Assembly: GCF_015163665.1 (NCBI RefSeq)
Contig: NZ_JADEUG010000013.1
Coordinates: 35,452-99,451, forward strand
Origin: Xenorhabdus sp. BG5
GTDB taxonomy: Bacteria; Pseudomonadota; Gammaproteobacteria; Enterobacterales; Enterobacteriaceae
Reading direction: 5' to 3'
DNA length: 64,000 nt
This document shows, one piece after another, positions 31,264 to 41,000 of this stretch (position 1 is the first letter of the stretch; each line of letters opens with the position of its first letter). Both the position numbers and the translations under genes were made by a program. The notes below the pieces were generated by a model. It saw only the letters and a program-made list of their open reading frames with translations. It ran no database searches and was not told the origin of the DNA.

Positions 31264-31569
31264 AAGTTACCGATTTATAGTTATAAAATGAGTTCTGAGG
31301 TGTTTATTTTCAATGTTCTGGCTAGACTCAAAATAGATGAAAATAAAACTTATGCTATATTAAAAGATATTTATACTGCAATTTTTAAAAAGAACCCGTT
31401 GTGGTGATATGTCACTTAGATTTGAACAGAGGAAGAATTTACAGCTATATATCAGGGAAAATGTGAAATAGAAGAGTACCCAACCCACATGTTATATCAC
31501 TTTCATGTCGAATATTTTTTGTCAATTAAGGGGCGAAATACTCTTCCACAACGCGATGGATCTCAGAAC
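31264..31569. other. Intergenic region between the MFS gene and the decarboxylase-like gene
   Basis: About 300 bp, AT-rich in its left half. It must hold the promoter of the MFS gene. No terminator hairpin with a T-run was found at the end of the biosynthetic operon. Confidence 0.5.
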
Positions 31570-32145
31570 TTATTTTGGCAGATGTTGTTTCAATAATGAA
31601 ATAACGGTTCCAATATCCGGTAACGAAGGGTGTCCAACCCTTCGTTGTAGTGAAACATCAAAATTTTCGTGCCAAACAGGTTCAATAACATGATAGCCAT
31701 CATCACGTAATTGCGTGATATTGCGGCGAGTCGCTTTTTTTTCCCACATCACGTGTCCCATGACAGGAAAAAACAGCACGGGAAATGTGGAGGCCAGAAT
31801 AACCGTGGTTAATCGATTGGTTGCGCCACCACAAGCAACGGTTGCAAGTGTGTTAGCGGTTGCAGGTAAGACTGCCAGAATGTCATGATCCGCGACAATA
31901 CGTGAAGGTTTGTCTGTTGGCCAATCGTGTGGCATCTCTCCACTAATGACCCGATCGGCATAGAGTGCTACGGTTGAGGCGGGTAAAAAGGTGGTGGCAT
32001 TGTTTGTCATCAATACTGTTAATGTACAGTCAATTGTCGCCTTAATTGCTGAAAGATATTGGGGGAGGAGAGTGATATCCACTGACCCGGTTGCCCCAAT
32101 TAAGATCCGAGGTTTTATCTGTGGAATTATTTCATCATTTTTCAT
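31570..32145 (-). CDS. PPC-decarboxylase-like flavoprotein of dithiolopyrrolone biosynthesis (HlmF-like)
   Basis: 191 residues, one domain of the HFCD (CoaC/EpiD) flavoprotein family. The FMN-binding start RILIGATGSVD, the PATANTLATVACGGATNRL stretch (family pattern P-A-S-A-N-T-x-A-K-x-x-x-G-x-A-D-N-L) and the active-site lid PVMGHVMWEKKATRRNI with G-Y-x-V-I-E-P are all present. EpiD and CoaC decarboxylate C-terminal cysteine-like thiols oxidatively to enethiols. In holomycin synthesis this enzyme is thought to make the ene-thiol of the dithiolopyrrolone core. Last gene of the NRPS operon. Primary CoaBC would be longer and elsewhere, so this is a dedicated paralogue. Confidence 0.85.
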   Translation of the reverse strand: MKNDEIIPQIKPRILIGATGSVDITLLPQYLSAIKATIDCTLTVLMTNNATTFLPASTVALYADRVISGEMPHDWPTDKPSRIVADHDILAVLPATANTLATVACGGATNRLTTVILASTFPVLFFPVMGHVMWEKKATRRNITQLRDDGYHVIEPVWHENFDVSLQRRVGHPSLPDIGTVISLLKQHLPK

Positions 32146-32179
32146 CGGTAAATTAGCCTCTTGTTCTAAAAATAAATGA

Positions 32180-33025
32180 TTAGCTATATGCGTTAGCGTG
32201 TTCCAGTAACCCGTCTAGTGGTACTAAGTAAGAACCCTTACCACGACGCTCTTGCCATTCCCGCGGATATCCCAAAGAGACTTCCAAATGAGCAACATCT
32301 TGAATATATTCGAGATTAGGAATGTGTAAGTGTCCATATATCACCATACGAACCCCTTTTTTTGATGCCCATGGGTGAGTTTTTTCACTGCCACACCAAA
32401 TGGAAAATTCGCTATTGCGTAAGGATTCGAGTGGTTTACGGATGATGGGGAAATGGCTTATCAGTACGATGTCTTCGCCATCTGGAATGGCATTCAAGCG
32501 TTTTTCGGTATATTGGATACGTTCCCGACACCAATCGATAATATTTCTATGAGGATAGGTTTTCAGGAAGAACTCGTCAGAGCTAATGACACCACAACGA
32601 CGAGCGCGCTCGATGGCCTGTTCCGCCGTATAGTCATCGGTATTTCTAAATGAATAATCGTATAGGGTAAAAATAGGGGCAATGGTCACCGTTGTTCCAT
32701 TCCCCATGCGGTAATAGTGAAACGCATCTTCGGGGGTGAGTACGTTATGCTGTCGGCAGATATTGACCAGATGTTCATAACGCAGTACGCCAGGTAATTT
32801 TAATTGATCTTTTGGTGTGCACCAAAGTTCATGATTTCCTGGCGTCCAGACGACTTGAGCAAACCGTTGTGAAAGCATACTGATGACCCATGCAAAATCT
32901 GACTCCTGTTCTGCAATATCGCCTGCCAGTAGCAGCCAATCGTCAGGTGTTGATGGCCTGAATGATTCGACTATAGCCCTATTTGTTGCATGAGATACAT
33001 GTAAGTCACTGACGGCCAACAGCAT
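32180..33025 (-). CDS. Calcineurin-like metallophosphoesterase
   Basis: 281 residues with all five family motifs in order: SDLH (residue 6), LAGDIAE (near 34), PGNHELW (near 62), ISHFP (near 193) and YGHLH (near 233), which bind two metal ions. Substrates of this superfamily range from phosphomonoesters to nucleotides and cannot be read from sequence. It lies inside the biosynthetic operon between the globin (42 bp gap) and the decarboxylase-like gene (34 bp gap), so a role in the pathway, self-protection or pantetheine processing is possible. It is not one of the letter-named holomycin genes I recall. Confidence 0.85.
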   Translation of the reverse strand: MLLAVSDLHVSHATNRAIVESFRPSTPDDWLLLAGDIAEQESDFAWVISMLSQRFAQVVWTPGNHELWCTPKDQLKLPGVLRYEHLVNICRQHNVLTPEDAFHYYRMGNGTTVTIAPIFTLYDYSFRNTDDYTAEQAIERARRCGVISSDEFFLKTYPHRNIIDWCRERIQYTEKRLNAIPDGEDIVLISHFPIIRKPLESLRNSEFSIWCGSEKTHPWASKKGVRMVIYGHLHIPNLEYIQDVAHLEVSLGYPREWQERRGKGSYLVPLDGLLEHANAYS

Positions 33026-33066
33026 AAGCTCACCTCTCTAACTTTACCTGTAAGTTTCTTTAAAAA

Positions 33067-33531
33067 TCAGGGTGTTCCTGGAGGGGCTTCTCCCCAACCC
33101 CACTTGGGTACGGTTTCGCGACGTGAAGGGGCGGCATTGGGTTGAGAATTGGCCTCAGCTCTGCGTGAACCCCATTCGATATAACCTGCAAATGCTGAAC
33201 GAAATTCAGGATCAGAAGGTAAGCCGATTTCATCAGCAGACTCCATCAACAGTTCTACCCATCTCTTTCTTTGTTCAGGTTGAATGCTTCTGCCTCTGTG
33301 ACGGCTTAGCATGACTTTGAAGCCACCACGATCTTTGGTGTAGCGATTTTCTCCGCCGAGTACTTCTTCCAACCACATGGCGACATGGCCCGGATGATCG
33401 GATTTCATGTTTTTGAACAGCGGAGCAAGCAGTTCATCTTTTTCAACCTTGGCATAAAAAGTGTCCATGAGTTTCATGAGCACCTCACGACCGCCCATCC
33501 ATTCAAATAAGGTCGGTGTTTCATTTGCCAT
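33067..33531 (-). CDS. Group II truncated haemoglobin-like protein (HlmG-like)
   Basis: 154 residues. The body (residues 1-125) is a truncated 2-on-2 globin of group II: TLFEWMGGREVLMKLMDTFYAKV at the start, KNMKSDHPGHVAMWLEEVLGG in the E/F region containing the proximal histidine, and WGSRRAEAN at the end. A proline-rich tail of about 28 residues follows. A globin gene of this type is a regular part of holomycin and thiomarinol-holothin clusters, where its role is unclear (oxygen handling or an oxidation step has been suggested). It is co-transcribed with the pathway genes on both sides. Confidence 0.88.
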   Translation of the reverse strand: MANETPTLFEWMGGREVLMKLMDTFYAKVEKDELLAPLFKNMKSDHPGHVAMWLEEVLGGENRYTKDRGGFKVMLSRHRGRSIQPEQRKRWVELLMESADEIGLPSDPEFRSAFAGYIEWGSRRAEANSQPNAAPSRRETVPKWGWGEAPPGTP

Positions 33532-33599
33532 AACATAACCTCTCGTATGAATATATTAATGATGTTGCGACTCAGGTAATGGCTACTTGTTGATATCCA

Positions 33600-34469
33600 T
33601 TACCCTAACTCCAAAGACGCAATGGCCTTGACCTTATCCAGCCGCCCCTTTGGTATAAGATTGCCTTTGTACATTCTGTATGTGTTAAACAGTCCCTTTA
33701 GCCCATATTCGTTAGCCAATTGGAGAAACTCGTTGTTATCAGTTTCGGGAACATCGACCGATACAGGTAAGCCATCAGGGATCTGGGCGAATGCGGTAAG
33801 AGCTAATGTTTCAACAGCTTCAGCGTTATCGGCAAAGAAAGGGCCTATTCGGTAGCCATTTTGTGATCGTCTTATGCCAATGACGCCGGAAATTCCCGTT
33901 CTGGAATAAGTACAAAATCCATAACGTTCTTTTCCCCAGAACCAATTAGCAAGTAATGCCCCTCGATGAACACCAATGCATTTAGCATCATATTTAATAA
34001 CTTCCTCAATATTGGCTGGCGTAATCATAATAGCGCCCGCTGGTGGCGTGATTTTTGGCTTGATGAACCCGGAAAGCCGGACATTACGATAATGGATGGC
34101 AAATCCTCTTTTTTCGTAGAGTTGCGTTCTATCCCAGTTACCATCACAACCAATTGTGCGATGTTCTGCATAGTCCATAGACCATTTCCATATTTTTCCT
34201 GCACAAACATGATTGCGGAATTCTGGTTGTATGATGAAATTGCCCCCGAACGAATAAAAATCTGAATAATTCACCATCGATATTGAGGCGATGGGCTGAG
34301 TATCCCGATAGGCAATAAAAAACGCTTCTGGATCTACCCTAAAGAAACAGTCGGCATCATCCACATTCATATCCCAGTTTTCGGCCTTTGCCCAATTAAG
34401 AATGATCGAGTTCCATTGACTAACATTGACTGATCGAATGAGACACGATTTGCTGTTCATCTGATTCAT
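33600..34469 (-). CDS. GNAT N-acyltransferase, putative dithiolopyrrolone acylase (HlmA-like)
   Basis: 289 residues, a double GNAT-like protein. The first domain (to about 150) has ASISMVNYSDFYSFGGNFIIQPEFRNHVCAGKIWKW, with the R-N-H-V-C-A-G loop in the acetyl-CoA site and LYEKRGF; the second domain (from 155) has GVIGIRRSQNGYRIGPFFAD. In the holomycin pathway a GNAT enzyme adds the acyl group to the free amine of holothin, and in xenorhabdins the acyl chain is a longer fatty acid. It therefore likely sets the acyl group. It lies between the globin and acyl-CoA dehydrogenase genes (about 70 and 40 bp). Confidence 0.82.
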   Translation of the reverse strand: MNQMNSKSCLIRSVNVSQWNSIILNWAKAENWDMNVDDADCFFRVDPEAFFIAYRDTQPIASISMVNYSDFYSFGGNFIIQPEFRNHVCAGKIWKWSMDYAEHRTIGCDGNWDRTQLYEKRGFAIHYRNVRLSGFIKPKITPPAGAIMITPANIEEVIKYDAKCIGVHRGALLANWFWGKERYGFCTYSRTGISGVIGIRRSQNGYRIGPFFADNAEAVETLALTAFAQIPDGLPVSVDVPETDNNEFLQLANEYGLKGLFNTYRMYKGNLIPKGRLDKVKAIASLELG

Positions 34470-34506
34470 AACCGATATATCCTCTCCAACCGCGTATTAC
34501 TGTGCC

Positions 34507-35649
34507 TTAAAGTCCAATTGATTTACTGATGATTTCTTGCAGCACCTCGCTGGTTCCACCGTAAATAGTCTGAGCGCGGCTATTTAGCCAATTCTTGCCA
34601 GCAATGGAATCACGCATGTAACCCAGGCCGCCGTGCAATTGCAGGCAACGATCTGCTACTTTCATTTGTAGTTCGGTCGTCCACCACTTGATGCGGGCGG
34701 CATCCACTAAACTGAAAAGCCCCTGATTAAAGAGATCAACAGCGTTATCCAGGTAGATTCGGGCAATTTTTACTTCGGTATCTAATTGCGCAAGAATAAA
34801 ACGGTTGTATTGAAAGGAGCCGATCGGTTGATTGAAGGCTGTTCTCTCTTTTACATATTCCAATGTGCTCTGCAAGATATGTTCTGCACTGGCAACCGCT
34901 ACGGTTGAGATGCTGAGGCGTTCGCGGGGCATGGCTGACATAAAGTAATAGTTGCCGAGGTTTTCACGGCCAATCAGGTTAGTGACAGGAACTTTACAGT
35001 CATGGAAAAAAAGTTCAGCTGTGTCGCTGCCATGCCAGCCAATTTTCTTTAATGGTTCTCCTCTGGTGAATCCGGGCATATCCCGTTCTATTGCCAGTAA
35101 ACTGATACCCTGGCCTTGTTGCCCCTCGTCTGTTTTTACCGCTACCACGATCAGATCCGCATTGATGCCATTGGTGATGTAAGCTTTGCCGCCATTCACC
35201 AGATAGTCATTGCCTTGACGTTTAGCCACGGTTTTGATGTCTGCTGTATTGGAACCGCCAGTCGGTTCCGTCATGGCAATGGCGGCAACCCGTTTTCCGC
35301 TACACAATTCTGGCAGCCACCTTTTTTTCTGTTCCTGATTACCGAGGGCAAAAATGTAGCTGGCAACAATATCGTTATGAGCAACGATCCCTGGTACAGT
35401 TACGCCTGCTTTGATGAGTTCTTCTGTCAGAATGACCGCGAACCGATAATCGTTTTTTCCCAGTCCCCCAAACTCAGGGCTGACACTCATACCTAATAAC
35501 CCTGACTGGCCTATTTTCTCCCAAAAGGTACGCTCAACCAGCCCATTATCCTCCCACCTTTGATGCTCAGGGACGATTTCACGCTCAAGGAATTCACGAC
35601 AGGATTTCCGGTAATTATCAAAATTATCAATCTCAATACGCATATTCAC
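34507..35649 (-). CDS. Acyl-CoA dehydrogenase-like flavoprotein of the NRPS operon (HlmB-like)
   Basis: 380 residues, the normal length of an acyl-CoA dehydrogenase. Visible motifs are IAMTEPTGGSNTADIKT (flavin/substrate loop), KAYITNGINAD, and the C-terminal QLHGGLGYMRDS and RAQTIYGGTSEV, which in family members carry FAD-binding residues and flank the catalytic base. In dithiolopyrrolone clusters this FAD enzyme is believed to oxidise the carrier-bound cysteinyl chain to form a double bond. It lies between the thioesterase (30 bp) and the acyltransferase in the operon. A fatty-acid oxidation role is less likely in this context. Confidence 0.88.
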   Translation of the reverse strand: MNMRIEIDNFDNYRKSCREFLEREIVPEHQRWEDNGLVERTFWEKIGQSGLLGMSVSPEFGGLGKNDYRFAVILTEELIKAGVTVPGIVAHNDIVASYIFALGNQEQKKRWLPELCSGKRVAAIAMTEPTGGSNTADIKTVAKRQGNDYLVNGGKAYITNGINADLIVVAVKTDEGQQGQGISLLAIERDMPGFTRGEPLKKIGWHGSDTAELFFHDCKVPVTNLIGRENLGNYYFMSAMPRERLSISTVAVASAEHILQSTLEYVKERTAFNQPIGSFQYNRFILAQLDTEVKIARIYLDNAVDLFNQGLFSLVDAARIKWWTTELQMKVADRCLQLHGGLGYMRDSIAGKNWLNSRAQTIYGGTSEVLQEIISKSIGL

Positions 35650-35679
35650 TCCAGGTTATTTGTCAGCCCATTGTTTTAG

Positions 35680-36408
35680 TTAAATGGTTTTATTCAGCAA
35701 TATTTGTTTAATAACATCCCAGTGGCGGTACACAGCAAAGTGATCCCCTGCAATATGGGTGAGTGAAATATCGTCAGAGGTGTAATTTTTCCAGGCTTCC
35801 ATGTCTGCCAAAGTGACATAACTGTCATGAGTGGCGGAAACCAGCACCAGTGGATAACTCACTTGTATATTGCCAAGCCGGGGAAATTGGCTGCGTATCA
35901 GGTAATCATTGCGTAGTTGCCGGATAATGGGTTTTATCAGCGCAGGTTCGTTCAAGATTGCTTCGGGCGTCCCTTGATCCGCTTTGGTTTTCTGAATCAA
36001 TTGGTCATCTGTCCATTCATGCCGCTCATCTTTGGGTTGACGATGAGGAGGGACAGAGCTGGATACCACGCCAAATGAAGGAGAAGCACCATCGTTTTTC
36101 ATTATCGCCTGACCTACCGCGATACTCAGCACGCCACCAAAGCTATGACCAAAGGTGATCCACTCCGTGATACCCTGTGCCTGTTTCTGCTGGAAATCGG
36201 CCCAGATATCTGATGCCAGTCGTTCAATCAGGGTATCGAGATCGTGAATTTCAGGCTCTTTAGCCAGATGACCGCGACCTGGGATCGCAACGGGTTGTAA
36301 GATCGCAGATTGGGTAGTCATGAGATCATTTAGCCAGGGATGATAAATCGCTGTTGTTGCCCCTGCATGGGGAAAGGCATAAATCACCCGTCTGCAATTA
36401 ATTGCCAT
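35680..36408 (-). CDS. Type II thioesterase (HlmC-like)
   Basis: 242 residues, an alpha/beta hydrolase of the NRPS/PKS type II thioesterase family. Motifs: YAFPHAGATTAIYHPW (oxyanion region, residues 10-25), nucleophile Ser89 in FGHSFGG, Asp in SATHDSYVT near 193, and His in IAGDHFAVYRH near 222. Such enzymes clear misprimed carriers or release the product. The NRPS at 38044 has no thioesterase domain of its own, so this protein could release the chain. It overlaps the preceding oxidoreductase gene by 11 bp. Confidence 0.9.
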   Translation of the reverse strand: MAINCRRVIYAFPHAGATTAIYHPWLNDLMTTQSAILQPVAIPGRGHLAKEPEIHDLDTLIERLASDIWADFQQKQAQGITEWITFGHSFGGVLSIAVGQAIMKNDGASPSFGVVSSSVPPHRQPKDERHEWTDDQLIQKTKADQGTPEAILNEPALIKPIIRQLRNDYLIRSQFPRLGNIQVSYPLVLVSATHDSYVTLADMEAWKNYTSDDISLTHIAGDHFAVYRHWDVIKQILLNKTI

Positions 36409-38047
36409 TTGTCCTCCACTCGCTGGTGGTGTCTCTCTCTATTAAAAAACTGACAATGCGTTCAGCAGTCATAATGGTTGTCAGATTCGTTGGCATAGAG
36501 GGAATAGTGGGGAATAGAGAAGCGTCAGCAACTGTCACACCCGTAACGCCCTGGACTCGGCCATCTTCTTGCGTGGCGCTATCAGGATCATCATGAGTGC
36601 CCATTCTGAGCGTTCCAGACGCATGCCAGCCTGGATTAACCAGGTTTTTGATTGCACTGTTCATGATTTCATCGTTATGAATCATGGAGTCGGACCAAAA
36701 TTGGATGCCATCAAGGAAAACATCCACTTCCGGGTGGCGTAAAACCTGCCAAATTTTACGTACTCCCCCGACAAGGCGTGCGATATCTGATGGGGAGTGA
36801 GTCAATGGCAGATCAATGTGGGGTAATACCGTGGGCGTAGCGGAATTGATGAAAACCCGTCCTCGAATCTCTGGGCGCATTAACATGACGGAAGCACCAA
36901 CCAGCATGGGATAAGTCACGCGATCTCTGAACCCCGGTACGGTGTCACTGGCAACATTGTTCAGCAAGCCAATTTGCACATCGACTTTTGCGTCATAACC
37001 GCTTCTAATGCGGGCAGCAATTTGTCGCCACGGCAGGCCCGTGGTACAGACACCGGCTTTAGGCAGTGCCCAAAGCACCACGGAAGCATGGTCAGTTAAA
37101 TTTCTGCCAACGGCGGGCACTTGCGCAACCACAGGGATACCTAATCTGCTCAGATGTTCTGGATCACCCACACCTGAGCGCTGTAATAATGTTGCCGAAC
37201 CAATTGCGCCAGCGCAAAGGACAATTTGTTTAGCCTGATAAACCTGCTCTTCTCCCGCCTGAATTATTTTTACCCCTGAGGCGACAGTGCCATTGAAAAT
37301 GATCTGCGTGGCTAAGGCATCCGTTAGCACATGCAGATTTTCTCTATTCAGGATCGGTTCAAGGTATGAACGATACACATCGACTCTTTCTGCGCCGTTA
37401 ACGACATTGGCGGGCACAGGGCCGACAGCAGGATCTTCACCGATATTGAGATCATCGGCGTAAGGTACACCAAACTGTTCACAGGCATGGGCAAAAGCCA
37501 TATCAAGAGGGTGGATCTCACTATTTGCTGGTCTGCGCAGACACATCGGCCCCTGTGAGCCGTGGTTATCATCACCGATATAATCAGTGTCATTCTCCAA
37601 ATGCTTAAACCACGGCAGAACCTGTTCCCAAGACCAATTAGGGCAACCCATTTGGGTCCATTTATCGAAATCGCTCGGAAAGCCTCGCAGGGCAATGGCA
37701 CCGTTAACGGCGGAGGAACCCCCAAGGACTTTCCCCACACGATAATTGAACGACTTGCGCTCCTTGTGCTTACGAGTTTGTTTGTTATCTGGTCTATGAG
37801 CAGGAGAAGCGATGAGAGCGGCGAACCGATCATCGTCATTGCGCACATTGGCCTCGTAATCCCAGTTATATCCTTCCAGCACCAGCCTTGACGCATCTCT
37901 GAGTGGACTGGCAGGATTGTGTACATCAGATTCGTGGCCCGCTTCGATCAGCAGTACGGATTTTGTGCTATTTTCAGACAGGCGAGAGGCTGCCACACAT
38001 CCAGCTGAACCACCGCCTACCACGATATAATCATATGTTTTGGTCAT
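36398..38047 (-). CDS. GMC-family FAD oxidoreductase (HlmD-like)
   Basis: 549 residues, a full-length glucose-methanol-choline oxidoreductase. The FAD dinucleotide motif VVGGGSAGCVAASRLSE is at residues 8-24, the GMC signature GGSSAVNGAIALRGFPSDFD near 110, and the C-terminal catalytic region WHASGTLRMGT (active-site His) near 490 with the VADASLFPTIPSMPTNLT signature. In dithiolopyrrolone clusters this enzyme is one of the flavin oxidases acting on the cyclised cysteinyl intermediate. It overlaps the NRPS gene by 4 bp (ATGA) and the thioesterase by 11 bp, so the three are translated as a coupled set. Confidence 0.92.
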   Translation of the reverse strand: MTKTYDYIVVGGGSAGCVAASRLSENSTKSVLLIEAGHESDVHNPASPLRDASRLVLEGYNWDYEANVRNDDDRFAALIASPAHRPDNKQTRKHKERKSFNYRVGKVLGGSSAVNGAIALRGFPSDFDKWTQMGCPNWSWEQVLPWFKHLENDTDYIGDDNHGSQGPMCLRRPANSEIHPLDMAFAHACEQFGVPYADDLNIGEDPAVGPVPANVVNGAERVDVYRSYLEPILNRENLHVLTDALATQIIFNGTVASGVKIIQAGEEQVYQAKQIVLCAGAIGSATLLQRSGVGDPEHLSRLGIPVVAQVPAVGRNLTDHASVVLWALPKAGVCTTGLPWRQIAARIRSGYDAKVDVQIGLLNNVASDTVPGFRDRVTYPMLVGASVMLMRPEIRGRVFINSATPTVLPHIDLPLTHSPSDIARLVGGVRKIWQVLRHPEVDVFLDGIQFWSDSMIHNDEIMNSAIKNLVNPGWHASGTLRMGTHDDPDSATQEDGRVQGVTGVTVADASLFPTIPSMPTNLTTIMTAERIVSFLIERDTTSEWRTNGN

Positions 38048-41000
38048 AGCTCATTCACCGCTTGAGATTGGACGATTGTTTCGATGATGCGAGAGAAAGA
38101 CTGAATATTAGAATTCATGAACAACCCTTCGATAATGTCCTGTTCACCAACTGGCGTAATATTAAATTCCTGTCGCAGTGCACTCAGTAAACCAACGGCA
38201 TGGAGTGAATCACCGCCAATATCAAAAAAGCCATCGGTGACATCAAAATCATCATGCTGAAGTTGTGCTTGCCAGAGTTTCAGGATCTTCGCTTCTATCT
38301 CATTAGCCGGTGCAACCGGAGCATCAGCGTGTTCCTCGCTATCAGACCAGGGAACAGGTAGCGCTTTACGATCAATTTTTCCATTACTGGTTAACGGCAT
38401 ATGGGGCAATAAGAGGTAATAACTGGGTACCATATATGAGGGCAACGTTTTGCGGGCAATTTCCCTCAATTGATCCTGAAAATAAGCCGGGTTATCCAAC
38501 GTTTCTGGCGTCTCAGGCACAACATAGGAGACGATATGCCGTTGTCCGGTTTTGGCATGAACAGGGGCATCAATGACGACATGGCTGGCATTGTCGTGGG
38601 TCAGAAGGCAGGCTTCAATTTCACCTAATTCAATGCGGTAGCCATTGATTTTTACCTGATTATCTTCGCGCCCTAAAATTTCTATCAAGCCATCGGCAAT
38701 ATATCGCCCCAAATCTCCTGTTCTGTACAGCCGTTCACCGGTAACGGGATGAGTAATAAAGCGTAGGGCCGTTTTTTCTGTATCTCCCAAATAACCTTGA
38801 GTCACTCCGTCTCCACCAATATAGAGTTCTCCGGTTACCCATTTGGGGCAGGGAAGGAGCCAGTTATTCAAAACATGGAAAGTTTGATTTGCTAACGGCT
38901 TGCCATAAGGAATGCTTTTCCAGTTTTTATCAATTTTCTCAATCGGATAATGTATCGACCAGATAGAGCCTTCAGTTGCCCCACCGAGACTGATGATTGC
39001 AGTATTTGGCAAACTTTCCCGAATACGTTCAGGCAGATCGACAGGTATCCAGTCTCCGCTCATGAGGATTAGCCTCAATTGGGTCGCGGACAGTGTGGAA
39101 CCATTTCTGTCTACCAATATTTTCACGGGAGCGGGGACACTGTTCCAGATCGTAATTTGATGTTTAATTAGCATGTCTAGCCAGCTTTTGGGATCATTGG
39201 CTGTTTCTGGCATGGAAAAAATAACTTTTCCTCCTGCACCTAATAGCCCGAAATAGTCATAGACGGACAAATCAAACCCGGCAGGCGCGACAGACAACAC
39301 AACATCTTTTTCTGTTACCTGGAATTTATGATTAATATCAAGCACGGTATTGGCCGCATTACGGTGGGAAGCCATTACCCCTTTCGGTTCTCCCGTTGAA
39401 CCGGAGGTAAAGATGACATAGGCCAGATCATCTAATCCTTGCATTGAAGGCATGGCAGACCAATGTGCCGTAGCCATTTTCTCTGTATCCATTGCCTGAT
39501 GCATAGAACACTCATCCAGATTGATGCGAAGTAAATCCGTAAATTCATCATGCGCAAAAACCGTGCTGTCAGTGATAATCCCTTTGGCTGAACAGCGATT
39601 GAGTAAACTCATGCGGCGTTCCGCAGGCAGTTGGGGATCAATGGCGACATAGGCCGCACCTGACATAAGAACACCCAGTAAACCAATGACTAACTCTGGG
39701 CTTTGTGGCAGGGAAACAGCGACAATATCATTGGGATGAATGGGGACAGAAGTTCGTAGTTGTTGTGCTATTGCATAGGCTCTATTAGCCATTTCTGCAT
39801 AGGTAACTTGTTTTTCGCCCTGAATAAGTGCAATTGCATTGGGAAATTTGCCAGCAGCCTGCAAAACCATTTCATGTAGCAGTTTGAGATCAAATTCGGT
39901 ATCTGTTGCATTGGCTTTTGTTCTTTCCACTAAATCTGAGGCAGGTAATTTCACCAGTGGTACGTTTTGATCCCAGATTGAATCGTCTTCTGCATAAGTC
40001 GTTATCAGCGCTATATAGGCATCCAACATGGCTTCCACCATGCCATCAGGGAATAGTTCATTAACTGTATTCCAGTTAATTTGTACACGATCATCAACCC
40101 GAACAATCTGGTTCTCTAACCAGACTTGTGGGGTTTGATTACTGCTATAAACTTGGGCTGCTTCCGTCCAGCCAATATCTGTCACGACATTATCCAAATT
40201 GGCCGTCAGAGTATTGCTAAATACAACGGGGGCGGTTGCTGCCCGATTGCCATGACTTCGGCGGGTCAGTTCTCTTAGAACTTGAACCCCATTGTAGGAA
40301 CTGTGCCAGCGATTCATCATCAAATCAGTCTGGATCTGTACCAAACGATCATTGAGGCTTTCTTCTCCCGTTCCTCCAATTCCCAGTAACATGGGTTGCA
40401 GGAAATTACCGACCACATTTTCAATGCTATCAAAATAGGGACGGCGCCCAAATTGCGTAACCGTCAGTGTAAAAGTTTGACGTTTCGACCATTGACGAAG
40501 CACTTCTGTGTACATACCGAGAAGTACAGTTTCTAACGTCAACTTGCGTAATTCCGCTTTTTTTCTAAGAGCAAATAATGTTTCAGAAGAAATTGTTCGG
40601 CTGTAACGTTTGAATACAGGCGGAGAAATTATCTCCGGCGCATTTTTTAACGGTAATTCAGGCGGTTGAGGTAAATGCTCTAGTTGTTGCTCCCAATAAG
40701 TTTTATCGCGTAATCCTTGCGGTTGCCCCTGTAGATAACGTTCTAATTTGATATAACTGGGGAAATTTATATTGTCAGGTAGGGCAGGCAGTTCATGGCC
40801 TTGATAAACTTGCCACCAGTCACGTAATACCAAATGGACACTATGAATATCGACAAACATCAGATCGAAATAAATATGCAGACGGGTAATATCATCATTC
40901 AGTATTGTTGCCCGTATATCGAATGTAGGTGTTTTATCGACAGGTAATAATTGCGTTTCCATTTCCTGACGAAGCTTTTCCAGCCTATTATCTTTTTCTG

